DNA of 64,000 nucleotides, from contig DATBTT010000074.1 of NCBI GenBank assembly GCA_036559125.1, positions 1-64,000 on the forward strand. The letters are read 5' to 3'. Source of the DNA: JALYTZ01 sp036559125 (GTDB lineage Bacteria; Vulcanimicrobiota; Vulcanimicrobiia; Vulcanimicrobiales; Vulcanimicrobiaceae). The position numbers were made by a program, and so were the translations under genes. How positions within the stretch are numbered: the first letter of the stretch is position 1; every line of letters begins with the position of its first letter. Below, piece by piece: positions 7,690 through 16,498 of this stretch. Below the pieces are notes generated by a model that saw nothing but the letters and a program-made list of their open reading frames with translations, was not told where the DNA came from and did no database searches.

Positions 7690-9591
7690 GTGACTCGTCG
7701 TTCAATTACCACTCTCGCGTTGCTCGCCTGCGGTCCATTTTTCGCCGCTCCCGCAGTCGCGCAGCAGCCGTCGCCGCGGCCGGCGAGCACGCCGGCTCCG
7801 CGAAGCTCGCTCGCACCGCAACCGTCATCGCAGCCGCAGCAGCAAAGAGGCGCTTCGCCGCATCCCGGCATGCCGCCGCCGCCGTCGATACCGGTCCTTC
7901 CGAAAGTCCCAAACATCGCGCCGGGCTATAGCGCGCCGCAGCTGGAGACGCCGTCGGCGAATCTGGTGGGTGTCGAGCAAGGGCCGTTCGTCGGCATCAC
8001 GCTCGACAATGCGATCGGTATGGCGCTGGCGCGCAATCCCGATCTCGCGGTTTCGCAGGCCAATCGCCGAATCGCGGCCTACAGAATCGCAGCCGCGCGT
8101 GGCGCGTACGACGTGCGGCTTTCCGTCGAACCGCAATACACATACGTGACTCAGGCGCCGGCAAACGCGTTTTTCGCCGGCCCGAATTTCGGCCCGATCG
8201 TGCAAAAGAGCGGCGGCGTGCAAGCCGGCGTTGGCGGCGAACTTGCCGGCGGCCAACAATTCCAAGTCAACGTTTCGGGTAAACGGGTCGACGACAATAC
8301 TACCATCAATGCGTTCAATCCGACCTATCCTACGATCTTTTCGGTCAACTTCACGCAGCCGCTCTCAAGAAATCGCGGAGTCAACGATACCACCCGCGCG
8401 ATCGAACTGGCGCAAATCAACGCAGACCTCACCGACGCGCAAACGCTGCAGTCCGTGTCGAGCACGATCGCGCAGGTCCAAAACACGTATTGGGACCTGG
8501 TCGCGGCGTGGCGTACCGTCGCGATCCAAGAAGATGCGTTGAACGAAGCGATCGCGCAATCGCGCAGCGACGCGCGCCTGGCGAAACGCGGGGTCAACGC
8601 GCCTATTGAAGTGGTGCAGTCCAACACGCAGGTCGACGTCTTCCAAGACAACGTATTCTCGGCGCTGCAACGCGTGTCGAGCCTGCAAAACGCGCTAAAG
8701 GAACTTACCCTGTCGAATCCGGCGGATCCGGTTTGGACGGCGAATCTCGTGCCGACCACGCCGGTCCTGCAGCTTCCCCGGCAGCCGTCGCTGGCCGATC
8801 TCGTTACACAAGCATTAAAAAACCGGCCCGAGATCGCGCAGATTGCCGACGCCAGGCGCAATGCGGACGTTAATCTGACGTATGCGCAGAATCAGCTCAA
8901 ACCGCAAGTCGACCTGCGGCTCGGCTACAGCAGTAACGGATTCGCGGGCACTCCCACCGATCCGAACGCAAGTCCTTTTGCGCAGAGCACGGCGCAACAG
9001 GTGATGGCGATCGACGCCCTGATTACCGCGGTCGATAAGCAACTGCCGGCAAATCAGCAGATTCCATTCCTGACGCCTTCCAATCAGCCCGTGCCGGGAT
9101 ACCTCATTGGTAACCTGGATCAATCCATCAAGAACCTGACGAGCAACAGATTTCCGACGTATTCTGCCGGCGTGCTGGTGTCGATACCGCTCGGCAACCG
9201 CACCGCGAAGGCGAACCTCGCGATCGCGCGCGAGCAAGAGAGATCCGCGCAGTTGCAAGAGGCCAGTGTCGTCCAACGCGTGACGGTTGAGGTTCGCAAT
9301 GCGTTACAAGCATATAAGAGCGCGCAGTACCGGTTGATCGCAGCCCGCTCGGCACGGCAGGCTTCGGCGGCGGTGCTCGCAAGCGAGCAGCGCCGGTTTC
9401 GCAACGGCGCATCCACGACCTTTCTCGTACTGCAACGCCAAGTCGAACTTGCGGACAATCGCGGACGCGAACTGCAGGCGCAGACCGATCTCAACAAGGC
9501 GGTCGTCGAATTGGAACGCGCGACCGGCGCGATTCTCAGCGCAAACCATGTCGATCTCACTACGGTGGGAGAAGGAGCACTCAATCGATGA
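7690..9591 (+). CDS. TolC-family outer-membrane efflux channel
   Basis: A 633-residue outer-membrane factor. A signal peptide (RRSITTLALLACGPFFAAPAVAQ) is followed by a Pro/Ser/Gln-rich stretch (about residues 25-75), then two OEP repeats: ITLDNAIGMALARNPDLAVSQANRRIAAYRIAAARGAYD begins the first and LADLVTQALKNRPEIAQIADARRNA the second. It is longer than E. coli TolC because of the proline-rich leader and an insert near residues 420-475. The GTG at 7690 is chosen because GGAG sits 5 bp upstream; a GTG at 7684 overlaps that site. It completes the EmrA-EmrB-TolC export path. Confidence 0.92.
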   Translation: MTRRSITTLALLACGPFFAAPAVAQQPSPRPASTPAPRSSLAPQPSSQPQQQRGASPHPGMPPPPSIPVLPKVPNIAPGYSAPQLETPSANLVGVEQGPFVGITLDNAIGMALARNPDLAVSQANRRIAAYRIAAARGAYDVRLSVEPQYTYVTQAPANAFFAGPNFGPIVQKSGGVQAGVGGELAGGQQFQVNVSGKRVDDNTTINAFNPTYPTIFSVNFTQPLSRNRGVNDTTRAIELAQINADLTDAQTLQSVSSTIAQVQNTYWDLVAAWRTVAIQEDALNEAIAQSRSDARLAKRGVNAPIEVVQSNTQVDVFQDNVFSALQRVSSLQNALKELTLSNPADPVWTANLVPTTPVLQLPRQPSLADLVTQALKNRPEIAQIADARRNADVNLTYAQNQLKPQVDLRLGYSSNGFAGTPTDPNASPFAQSTAQQVMAIDALITAVDKQLPANQQIPFLTPSNQPVPGYLIGNLDQSIKNLTSNRFPTYSAGVLVSIPLGNRTAKANLAIAREQERSAQLQEASVVQRVTVEVRNALQAYKSAQYRLIAARSARQASAAVLASEQRRFRNGASTTFLVLQRQVELADNRGRELQAQTDLNKAVVELERATGAILSANHVDLTTVGEGALNR

Positions 9592-9728
9592 AAAACAAAC
9601 AAAGCAACGAAATCCGAGTGCGCGCCTCCAAAGTCGCGCAACAGAAGTTGCAGGAGCGCAGTGCCGTACTGTACTCGCGCGAACTCGAGCGCTGGAACAC
9701 CCGGCCCTTGCGCGGCTTGGTCGCTTAG
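9588..9728 (+). CDS. Small basic protein, 46 aa, coupled to the TolC gene
   Basis: An ATG at 9588 overlaps the TolC-gene stop (ATGA), with GAAGGAG about 10 bp upstream. The 46-residue product begins MKNKQSNEIRVRAS and ends WNTRPLRGLVA, is strongly basic (many K/R) and has no membrane segment or cysteine. The overlap style matches real gene junctions in this operon, which is the main argument. No homology can be named; it could be chance. Confidence 0.4.
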   Translation: MKNKQSNEIRVRASKVAQQKLQERSAVLYSRELERWNTRPLRGLVA

Positions 9729-9776
9729 CGCCAAGGGCGTTTGGCGGGGCCGCGAGACGGGTACGCTTTGGCGACT

Positions 9777-10019
9777 ATGGATATTAAAAAAGACCTGGCC
9801 AATGCCGCCGATTCGGTGGGCGACGCTGCGAAGAACGTGCGCGACGGCGTGCGCGAAGAGTCGCATAAAGCGCAGGCCGAAGGCGAACGGCAGCGGCGAG
9901 CGGAGACTGGCGATACCATGACGACCGGTCAAAAAGTGGAATCGGTCGGAAACGAGGCCAAGAACGAAGTACAGGCCGGAATCGACCGCGCCAAGCGCGA
10001 CGTCCGCTCCGACAAATAG
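9777..10019 (+). CDS. Small hydrophilic CsbD/LEA-like stress protein
   Basis: An 80-residue, highly charged protein with no hydrophobic core: MDIKKDLANAADSVGDAAKNVRDGVREES, KAQAEGERQRRAETGD, KVESVGNEAKNEVQAGIDRAKRDVRSDK. The repeated 11-mer-like helical pattern (xxAAxxVxDxxKNV) resembles CsbD-like and late-embryogenesis-abundant-type stress proteins. A start at 9741 is possible, but the ATG at 9777 begins the conserved-looking part. It ends a few bases before two hairpins, so it is probably the last gene of its transcript. The family call is tentative. Confidence 0.6.
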   Translation: MDIKKDLANAADSVGDAAKNVRDGVREESHKAQAEGERQRRAETGDTMTTGQKVESVGNEAKNEVQAGIDRAKRDVRSDK

Positions 10020-10028
10020 AAAGCTCCC

Positions 10029-10090
10029 GACGCACGGCGGTGCGTCGCCCAGTCAGAGAGACCCGCGCAGGTGCGTGGGTCTTTTTTTTT
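10029..10090 (+). terminator. Double hairpin with T-tract (rho-independent terminator)
   Basis: The first hairpin is GACGCAC-ggcg-GTGCGTC (10029-10046). The second, GACCCGCGCA-gg-TGCGTGGGTC (10060-10081), has a 10-bp stem with one G-U pair and is followed by nine T residues (10082-10090). This is a textbook intrinsic terminator for the small gene ending at 10019. Confidence 0.92.
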
Positions 10091-10141
10091 GGGGAATAGG
10101 AAGCGAAGTAACCAAGCTCGGGACGAAGTGGAGGAAAGACT

Positions 10142-12280
10142 ATGGGGCCTTCCAAGGCGATGGTCGCGCTTACGACATTGTCGTTGTGTGCATTGCTCGC
10201 AGCCTGCTCGGGATCACAGAATAACACCAGCACCACCAGCATGGGCGCGACCGGGACGCCGGGTGGCAGCCCGACGAGCCGGGTCGATTCGCAAGCGCTG
10301 TTGCATGCTGCCGGCGACGACGCCGACTGGATCGTGCCCGGCAAGACGTATGCGGGGAATCGTTTGACTGGGCTAGCCGCGATTACCAAAGCCAACGTTT
10401 CGCATCTGCACAAAGCCTGGATTACGAGCCTTGCGGACGACGGCGAACAGGAGGCGTCGCCCTTGATTTCGCAGGGCACTATGTACGTCTCCACTCCGCA
10501 CGACAACGTGGTGGCGCTCGACGCCAAAACCGGAACGTTAAAATGGGCGTTTCCGTATTCACCGTCGTACGAGTTGCAATACGCGGTCAATCGCGGCGTC
10601 GGATTGGCCGACGGGAAAGTGTTCATCGTTACGGCCGACTGCCGCCTCATCGCCCTCGACGCGGCCACCGGCAAACAGGTTTACGACGTAGCCGCCTGCC
10701 GGGACACGTCCAATAGCTGGTATTCGACGGCCGTATACGTCTACAAGGATACCGTGGTCGTGGGAACCTCGGGCGGCGACCTGGGCAGCATGGGTACCGT
10801 CAACGGTTTTGCCGCTGCGGACGGGTCGAAGAAATGGACTTTTAACACGGTTCCGCAACCGGGCGAGGCCAATCACAATTCGTGGCCGGGTGACTCGTGG
10901 AAGCACGGCGGCGCGGCGGTCTGGGCCGGTCTCTCGATCGACCAAAACACCGACACGCTCTATGTGGCGCCCGGCAATGCCGGACCCAATCTAACGCTCG
11001 CCGGACGCAAGGGCAAAGATCTGTACTCGGATTCGATCGTCGCGCTCGATATCTCGGGCGCGCAGCCAAAGCTCAAGTGGTACTATCAAGTTCTTCAAAA
11101 CGATACGCACGATGCCGACCCGTCGATGCCGCCGGTCTTGTTCGACGCGACCGTGAACGGACGAACGCGCCATTTGCTCGCATCCGGAGACAAAGCCGGG
11201 GATTTCGTCGTGCTCGATCGCACGACCGGGAAACCCGTTTATCGCATGGCCGTCAGCAATCAACAGGGCATCATGACGACGGTTCCGACGCTCAAAGGCA
11301 CGTACGCATGCCCCAACCACGGAGGGGGCATCGAATGGAACGGCGGTTCCTACGATCCGAGCGCCAACGTTTTCATTATTCCGAGCACGCAAGAGTGCGC
11401 GGTTTGGAAAGTTACGACGACGGGCCCCGTCGCGTACGTTGCGGGTCAGCCGTACTCCGCCGGGCCGCTTCCCAAACGCCGCGTCGCGACGGGGTTCGTG
11501 ACTGCGGTGGATATGAAGACCGGCAAAATAAAATGGCGCAACGCCATTCCGTTTTCGGGTCAGGGCGGTGTCCTGATAACGAAAAACGGGCTCGCGTTTA
11601 CGAGTGACGTGCGCGGCCGTCTGTATGCCTTCGATACGGCAACCGGTAAGGAACTCTGGCACGACGATGCCGGGTCGTCGATCGTCGCCCCGATCTCCGC
11701 CTATAGCGTCGGCGGTACCGAGTACCTTGCGGTCGTTGCCGGTGAGGGCGGCAATCAAAAGACCCCCAACGTTCCCAAAACACAGGGCAGCCGCGTCGTC
11801 GCGTACGCGCTCGACGCGTCGCACGTGACGATGAACGATTCTGCCGGGCAACCGGCCGTAGCGATGGCGAGCAACGCCCCGGCAAAAACCGAGAGTGGCA
11901 CGGGGGCGGGCTCGACCGCTGCGTCGGGTTCGGTGCCGTACACGATGGCGCAGGTGCAAACGGGTAAGTCGCTCTACGCGCAGCAATGCTCGTCGTGCCA
12001 CGGCGCGCAATTGCAAGGCGTTTCGGCCCCGGCATTGCGCGGAAGCTCGTTCGCACATGCGAATCTCAACGTCTCGCAGATCCGAACCATCGTCACCCAG
12101 CAAATGCCGCTGAGCGCTCCGGGTTCGTTGAAGCCCAATCAATACGCGGCAATCATGGCCTACATTCTCGCATCCGATTGCGTGACGCCGTCGGGAGGGG
12201 GCAAAACCCCATTTCCCACAACCGATATCCCCGCGTTCAAAAAGGTCGTCGTAAACTCAGGAAGCTGCCCGGTAAAATAA
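10142..12280 (+). CDS. PQQ-type quinoprotein dehydrogenase lipoprotein with C-terminal cytochrome c
   Basis: A 712-residue exported protein. The N-terminus is a lipoprotein signal with lipobox LLAAC, so it should be anchored on the periplasmic face. Then comes an eight-bladed PQQ beta-propeller of the alcohol dehydrogenase type: YAGNRLTGLAAITKANV, VVALDAKTGTLKWAF, LIALDAATGKQVYD and several later VxALD/ATGK blades. The C-terminus is a cytochrome c domain with CSSCH (Cys616, Cys619, His620) and a likely Met ligand in QQMPLSAPG. It would oxidise an alcohol or sugar and pass electrons to the respiratory chain. GAGG lies 8 bp before the ATG. Whether PQQ is bound and what the substrate is cannot be seen. 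Confidence 0.85.
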   Translation: MGPSKAMVALTTLSLCALLAACSGSQNNTSTTSMGATGTPGGSPTSRVDSQALLHAAGDDADWIVPGKTYAGNRLTGLAAITKANVSHLHKAWITSLADDGEQEASPLISQGTMYVSTPHDNVVALDAKTGTLKWAFPYSPSYELQYAVNRGVGLADGKVFIVTADCRLIALDAATGKQVYDVAACRDTSNSWYSTAVYVYKDTVVVGTSGGDLGSMGTVNGFAAADGSKKWTFNTVPQPGEANHNSWPGDSWKHGGAAVWAGLSIDQNTDTLYVAPGNAGPNLTLAGRKGKDLYSDSIVALDISGAQPKLKWYYQVLQNDTHDADPSMPPVLFDATVNGRTRHLLASGDKAGDFVVLDRTTGKPVYRMAVSNQQGIMTTVPTLKGTYACPNHGGGIEWNGGSYDPSANVFIIPSTQECAVWKVTTTGPVAYVAGQPYSAGPLPKRRVATGFVTAVDMKTGKIKWRNAIPFSGQGGVLITKNGLAFTSDVRGRLYAFDTATGKELWHDDAGSSIVAPISAYSVGGTEYLAVVAGEGGNQKTPNVPKTQGSRVVAYALDASHVTMNDSAGQPAVAMASNAPAKTESGTGAGSTAASGSVPYTMAQVQTGKSLYAQQCSSCHGAQLQGVSAPALRGSSFAHANLNVSQIRTIVTQQMPLSAPGSLKPNQYAAIMAYILASDCVTPSGGGKTPFPTTDIPAFKKVVVNSGSCPVK

Positions 12281-12289
12281 CCGCACTCC

Positions 12290-12377
12290 GTCATGCTGAG
12301 CTTGTGCGCCCTTCGACAGGCTCAGGGTGACGGGGGGCGTTCGACAGGCTCAGGGTGACGGAGCGGGGTCAGGGTGA
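12290..12377. repeat. Dispersed palindromic repeat, three degenerate copies
   Basis: After a partial copy (GTCATGCTGAGCTTGTG) come CCCTTCGACAGGCTCAGGG-TGAC and two shorter copies (TTCGACAGGCTCAGGGTGAC, then GGTCAGGGTGAC). They lie between the convergent PQQ-protein gene and a GNAT gene. The last copy runs into the GNAT coding sequence and provides its final codons and stop. The region 12281-12368 holds nothing else that I can identify. Confidence 0.88.
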
Positions 12378-13172
12378 CTGGAGGTCGATCTGCATCTCGT
12401 GTTGGGTGAATGTCGGGGTCCAGTTGAGAGTCCGGGCGAAGTCGAGGATCGAACTGCCGTCGGGTTCGTTGAAGAGCGTGACGCGCGATACGCCGGCGTT
12501 TTCGGCGATTCCGGCCGCTAAGAGCGACAGGTCGCGTTCGCTTGCGGCGCGCAGCGAAAGTATCTGCGCTTCGATTCCGTTGTGCCGGAACACGGCGAAG
12601 GCCGCGCCGGATTCAATCGCGTGCAGGGACGGCATGCGTGCGAGCGATTCGGCCGCGCGTTGCCAGCAGGACCGCGGCGCTCGCACGACGTTGATAAAAC
12701 GATTCGCGTCCGCATACGCGGCCATCGGGCGCATCGATGGGTTTGCCTGTTCGACGCGAAACGAGAAGAGCGACCGGAGGCATCCAAATCCGCCTCGCTC
12801 GTACGTGCGGATCGCCGCTTCGTTTTGTTCGAGCACCTCGAGTGCGACCGTCGCCAACCCTCGTTCGCGCGCGATTTGGATCAGGTCCGCCAGCAAGCGT
12901 GTTGCGTGACCTCGTCCGCGGAACGGCGGCGCTACGCCGAAACCGCCGATCCAACCGCAATCGCCGCGGATCGCAAGCGTGCCGGCAGCGACGATCTCTC
13001 CGTCGTCGTCCAAGAGAATGGGCGATGCGTCCGGAGCGATATCGTTGGCCTCGACATGCAATGCAAATTGCGCGGTTGAAAACTGAATCGGGACGACGTA
13101 GCCTTCAAAGACGCGGTTGAGGGCCGCCGCGCCACGCTCCATGTCAAGCGCGGCGAACGACGACCCTCGCAC
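12369..13172 (-). CDS. GNAT-family acetyltransferase
   Basis: A roughly 267-residue protein, with the acetyl-CoA binding motif in the middle: GGFGVAPPFRGRGHATRLLADLIQIARERGLATVALEVLEQNEAAIRTYERGGF. The length suggests a double GNAT fold with a degenerate second half. The substrate is unknown. The start is set at the GTG 2 bp after the pgl stop; an ATG at 13217 would overlap pgl by 43 bp. It is the last gene of the pentose phosphate operon, though it may have no metabolic link to it. The last two codons and the TGA stop come from a copy of the dispersed repeat. Confidence 0.8.
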   Translation of the reverse strand: MRGSSFAALDMERGAAALNRVFEGYVVPIQFSTAQFALHVEANDIAPDASPILLDDDGEIVAAGTLAIRGDCGWIGGFGVAPPFRGRGHATRLLADLIQIARERGLATVALEVLEQNEAAIRTYERGGFGCLRSLFSFRVEQANPSMRPMAAYADANRFINVVRAPRSCWQRAAESLARMPSLHAIESGAAFAVFRHNGIEAQILSLRAASERDLSLLAAGIAENAGVSRVTLFNEPDGSSILDFARTLNWTPTFTQHEMQIDLQSP

Positions 13173-13174
13173 GC

Positions 13175-13915
13175 TTACGCTTTGAGTTCGGAGGCCGCGT
13201 CGGTATCGACAATCCACGTCAGCCGCCCATCAGTCGGGGCGACGATTTGAATCGGATACCGTATCGGGTCGTACGCTCCATCGCGCACCGCTGCGAGCGC
13301 CGGCGCTTTCTGCAGGCCTTCGGTTGCAATCACGACGCGACGCGCCGCATTGATGACTCGCGGGGTGATGGTTAGGCGTGACATGCCGGCGGCCTCGACG
13401 TAGGGTGCGCGAACCAATTGCGCATCATCGGTCAGAGGATCGGCGCCGGGAAAGAGCGAGGCCGTGTGACCGTCCGGGCCCATGCCGAGCAGGATGAGAT
13501 CGAATCGAGGTAGGTCGCCGAGATCGTCGCGTAGGATGCGCGCGTAGCTCGCCGCCGCCGCGGCAGGTTCGTCCTCGCCGCGCATGCGATGCACGTTCGG
13601 TTCGGGAATACCCACGTCGCGTAAAAATGCGCCGGAAGCCATGGCGTAATTCGATTGGGCATCATCGGGTGGCACGCAACGCTCGTCGCCGAAAAAGACG
13701 AAGGCGTCCTTCCACGTAACTTGCATCCGGCGCGGTTCTTGCGCGAGCAGCGCATACGCCGCTTTGGGGGTCGATCCGCCCGCAAGCGCGACCGAGAATG
13801 CGCCGCGCTCGGCGATCGCGCTCTGGGCCGTGTTGACGAAAATATCGGCGAGCACCGTCGCGAGTTCGCCTGCGCCCTCGTAGATTTTCAGCTCGCCGCG
13901 ATTGCGCCCGTTCAG
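13175..13915 (-). CDS. pgl: 6-phosphogluconolactonase, probable CTG start
   Basis: Hydrolyses 6-phosphogluconolactone to 6-phosphogluconate, the second step of the oxidative pentose phosphate pathway. Family motifs are clear: FSVALAGGSTPKAAYALL, WKDAFVFFGDERCVPPDDAQSNYAMA, and FDLILLGMGPDGHTASLFPG. No ATG, GTG or TTG occurs where the N-terminus must lie. A CTG at 13915 overlaps the opcA stop as CTGA, and GGGAG sits 6 bp upstream of it; this gives a 246-residue protein starting LNGRNRGELKIYEG, the usual family length. An ATG at 14086 would need a 175-bp overlap encoding an Arg-rich shadow of opcA. Operon partner of zwf and gnd. Confidence 0.9.
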   Translation of the reverse strand: MNGRNRGELKIYEGAGELATVLADIFVNTAQSAIAERGAFSVALAGGSTPKAAYALLAQEPRRMQVTWKDAFVFFGDERCVPPDDAQSNYAMASGAFLRDVGIPEPNVHRMRGEDEPAAAAASYARILRDDLGDLPRFDLILLGMGPDGHTASLFPGADPLTDDAQLVRAPYVEAAGMSRLTITPRVINAARRVVIATEGLQKAPALAAVRDGAYDPIRYPIQIVAPTDGRLTWIVDTDAASELKA

Positions 13916-14922
13916 GACGAGCTCCCGCGTTCTTCCAGCAGCGCGCGTGCGGTAGCCAGCGATTCGCGAAATAGGTTGCCGCCGTCGGGCACGAGAATGG
14001 CCTCCTCGATAAGCGAAACGACGTCGATGTCGTGCAACGGGGCGCAGCGTTGCGGGCGCGCCTTCTTTCCTTCGACGCGCAAACACACGAGATCGGGCGA
14101 ATCTTTTTGCAGTTCGGCCGTGAACGTCGAGTGCCCGCTTTCCAGCGCGATGCGGCGGACGCGTCGCGCTCCGCCCTGTTCCTCGAACGCGACTGCGATG
14201 ATTTGTCCTTGCGAATTACAAAACTCGGCCGCGCCGCGCGCATGCCACTGGAGACGGCTCGCGAGCCAACCGACGAGGTAATACGCCTCGGCCTGCGACC
14301 CGGCGGCCACCGTAACCCGTGAAATCGAAGCGAGCTCACCGGCCAAATCCGCTTCGTCGAAGAACTGCGCGATCATATCTTGCCACGGACCCAGACGCAT
14401 GTACGCGAGATCGCGAACGGCGGGATGGTGGCCGCCCGCCATCCAGTCGGTGAGTTCGTACAGCGTTTGCGCGGTCGCGTCCACGCGCGAAGAGTCGAGC
14501 ACCAAACTGTTTGCAATCGACGTCAGCTGGCGAAAGCGCATGTCGCCGGCGAGGTGCGAGCCGGCCCAGCATAGCACCGTCTGCACGTTCGGAACCGTGA
14601 GCGCGCGAACGATCGAGGCGAGCGATTCCGCCGAAACGCCGGCCACTCCCAACTCAATCGCCTCGGCATGGGTCGACAACGTGTCTCCGACGTCTTTGGC
14701 CTCGGTGTGTACCGCGTGGGTGGAGTCCGTATGGGTCGCATCCAGCACGAGGGTGCGCGAAGGATGCTTTTGGGCGATCGCATCGATGCGCTCTTTGAGC
14801 CAGCCGAGCAGCGCCGCGTCTTCCACGAACGCCACCAAATTGAGCGTAGTGGCCGAGACGCCGACGCGATCCTTGCGATCCTTCGTGAGCTCGCCGAGGA
14901 TCTCGTTGACGTTGAGGCTCAT
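13912..14922 (-). CDS. opcA: Glucose-6-phosphate dehydrogenase assembly protein OpcA
   Basis: A 336-residue protein starting MSLNVNEILGELTKDRKDR. Recognisable OpcA features include the central LTVPNVQTVLCWAGS and DSSRVDATAQTLYELTDW, and the C-terminal EAYYLVGWLASRL. In Cyanobacteria and Actinobacteria OpcA activates or assembles glucose-6-phosphate dehydrogenase and is redox-linked in cyanobacteria. It lies between zwf and pgl, overlapping zwf by 4 bp (ATGA), which fixes the start at 14922 rather than at 15069. The gene order zwf-opcA-pgl is the one seen in actinobacteria. Confidence 0.9.
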   Translation of the reverse strand: MSLNVNEILGELTKDRKDRVGVSATTLNLVAFVEDAALLGWLKERIDAIAQKHPSRTLVLDATHTDSTHAVHTEAKDVGDTLSTHAEAIELGVAGVSAESLASIVRALTVPNVQTVLCWAGSHLAGDMRFRQLTSIANSLVLDSSRVDATAQTLYELTDWMAGGHHPAVRDLAYMRLGPWQDMIAQFFDEADLAGELASISRVTVAAGSQAEAYYLVGWLASRLQWHARGAAEFCNSQGQIIAVAFEEQGGARRVRRIALESGHSTFTAELQKDSPDLVCLRVEGKKARPQRCAPLHDIDVVSLIEEAILVPDGGNLFRESLATARALLEERGSSS

Positions 14923-16496
14923 AAGGGGCGCCAATTGGGATTTAGCTCGTGCGAGTTTGCCGGACCCTCGCTGCCGGCGGCATAATTGGGAAACGTGCGA
15001 TCCTTGATCGAGGTCCAAACCTCGAGGATCGGCATCACGATCTCCCAGGCGCGCTGCACCGCATCCCATCGCGTGAACAGCGTGGCGTCGCCGCGCATGG
15101 CGTCGCCGATGAGCCGCTCGTATGCCGGCGCCGACTGCACGCCGAATCCCGTGCCGTAATTGAAATCCATCGTAACGCTACGGATGTGGTTTTTGGGGCC
15201 GGGAACTTTACCGTTGAAGCGAATCGAAACGCCTTCATCCGGCTGAATCTTGATCACCAGCTCGTTCTGCTCGATGGTGTCGCTCTTTTCGCCAAAGAGC
15301 TTGTGCGGAATTGCGTTGAACGTAATCGCGATCTCGGACACCTTGCGCGCCAGCCGCTTCCCGCTGCGCAGATAAAAAGGCACGCCGGCCCACCGCCAGT
15401 TGTTGACGACCAGCTTGAGTGCGGCGAAGGTCTCGGTATTAGAGGCCGGCTTGACGTCTTGCTCGGTGCGATAGGCCGGCACGGGCTTTCCGTCGACGGT
15501 TCCCGCATCGTATTGACCGCGAACGGTCATGCGGAAAACGTCTTCGGGAGCGAACGGCTCGATTGCCGAGAAAACCTTGAACTTTTCGTTTCGTATCGCG
15601 TCGGCGTCGGAGCTGGCGGGCGGCTCCATCGCAACCAGCGCCAGCAGGTTCATGACGTGATTTTGGATCATGTCGCGCAAAGCGCCGGCATTGTCGTAGT
15701 ACCCGCCGCGGGCTTCGACGCCCAGCGTTTCCGCCGCCGTGATCTGCACCGATTGAATGTAATTGCGATTCCAGATCGGTTCGAAGATCGTGTTGGCGAA
15801 CCTCAACGCCATGATATCTTGCACGGGCTCCTTGCCCAGATAGTGATCGATGCGGTAGACTTGGCCCTCGTCAAAGACTTTCTCGACTTCGGCTTGTAGC
15901 GCACGCGCGGAGGTCAAATCCGTGCCGAATGGCTTCTCAACGATGATGCGCGTCCAGCCTTTTGTATTGCTCTTGGGATCCATCCCCGCGTTTTTGATCT
16001 GATCGATGATTTTCGGAAAGACCGATGGCGGCGTGGCGAGGTAAAAAAGAACGTTGCCGCCGGTACCGTGCGCCTGCGCGTACTCTTCGAGGCGTTTCTT
16101 GAGTTGCGCGAAATGCTCGGTATCGTCGAAATCGGCCGACATGTAGGAAATGCGCTGGGCCATGTCGTCCCACAACGATTCCTTGACCTTGCCCGAGCGC
16201 GAGAAATCGTTGACCGATTGTTTGCAGTACGCGCGGAACGTTTTATCGGTGTATTCGCTTCGCGCGAAACCGATCAAACCGAAATTGGTGGGCAAGATGT
16301 CGTCGACGCGCAGATTGTAAATGGCCGGCATGAGCATGCGCTTGAACAGGTCGCCGCTCGCGCCGAAGAACACAATCGTGCACGGATCGTTGATGCGGCC
16401 CGTGTCCAGTCCTTGTCGCAGCGGATTGACGGCCTGTGCGCCGAGACCGTCCTGCGTGGTGGTTTTTCCGTTAGCCTTGGTCGTGGTGGTTGCCAT
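14919..16496 (-). CDS. zwf: Glucose-6-phosphate 1-dehydrogenase
   Basis: Oxidises glucose 6-phosphate to 6-phosphogluconolactone and makes NADPH. 525 residues, normal length plus a Thr/Lys-rich N-terminal tail of about 35. The Rossmann motif FFGASGDLFKR is near 43-53 and the catalytic segment RIDHYLGKEPVQ starts near 214. GGYYDNAGALRDMIQNHVMNLLALVAMEPP is a family signature. The gene starts 2 bp after gnd and overlaps opcA by 4 bp, so all three are co-translated from one message that begins at tkt. Confidence 0.97.
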   Translation of the reverse strand: MATTTTKANGKTTTQDGLGAQAVNPLRQGLDTGRINDPCTIVFFGASGDLFKRMLMPAIYNLRVDDILPTNFGLIGFARSEYTDKTFRAYCKQSVNDFSRSGKVKESLWDDMAQRISYMSADFDDTEHFAQLKKRLEEYAQAHGTGGNVLFYLATPPSVFPKIIDQIKNAGMDPKSNTKGWTRIIVEKPFGTDLTSARALQAEVEKVFDEGQVYRIDHYLGKEPVQDIMALRFANTIFEPIWNRNYIQSVQITAAETLGVEARGGYYDNAGALRDMIQNHVMNLLALVAMEPPASSDADAIRNEKFKVFSAIEPFAPEDVFRMTVRGQYDAGTVDGKPVPAYRTEQDVKPASNTETFAALKLVVNNWRWAGVPFYLRSGKRLARKVSEIAITFNAIPHKLFGEKSDTIEQNELVIKIQPDEGVSIRFNGKVPGPKNHIRSVTMDFNYGTGFGVQSAPAYERLIGDAMRGDATLFTRWDAVQRAWEIVMPILEVWTSIKDRTFPNYAAGSEGPANSHELNPNWRPL

Positions 16497-16498
16497 GG

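Noticed and set aside
10991..12142. Long minus-strand open frame (383 aa) opposite the PQQ protein
   Set aside because: Arg/His-rich shadow of a strong coding frame with no family pattern; the plus strand has domains and a heme motif.
13916..14086. N-terminal extension of pgl to an ATG at 14086
   Set aside because: The added residues are an Arg-rich shadow of opcA and unlike any 6-phosphogluconolactonase N-terminus.
14949..15899. Plus-strand open frame (316 aa) opposite zwf
   Set aside because: Antisense shadow of a clearly conserved gene.
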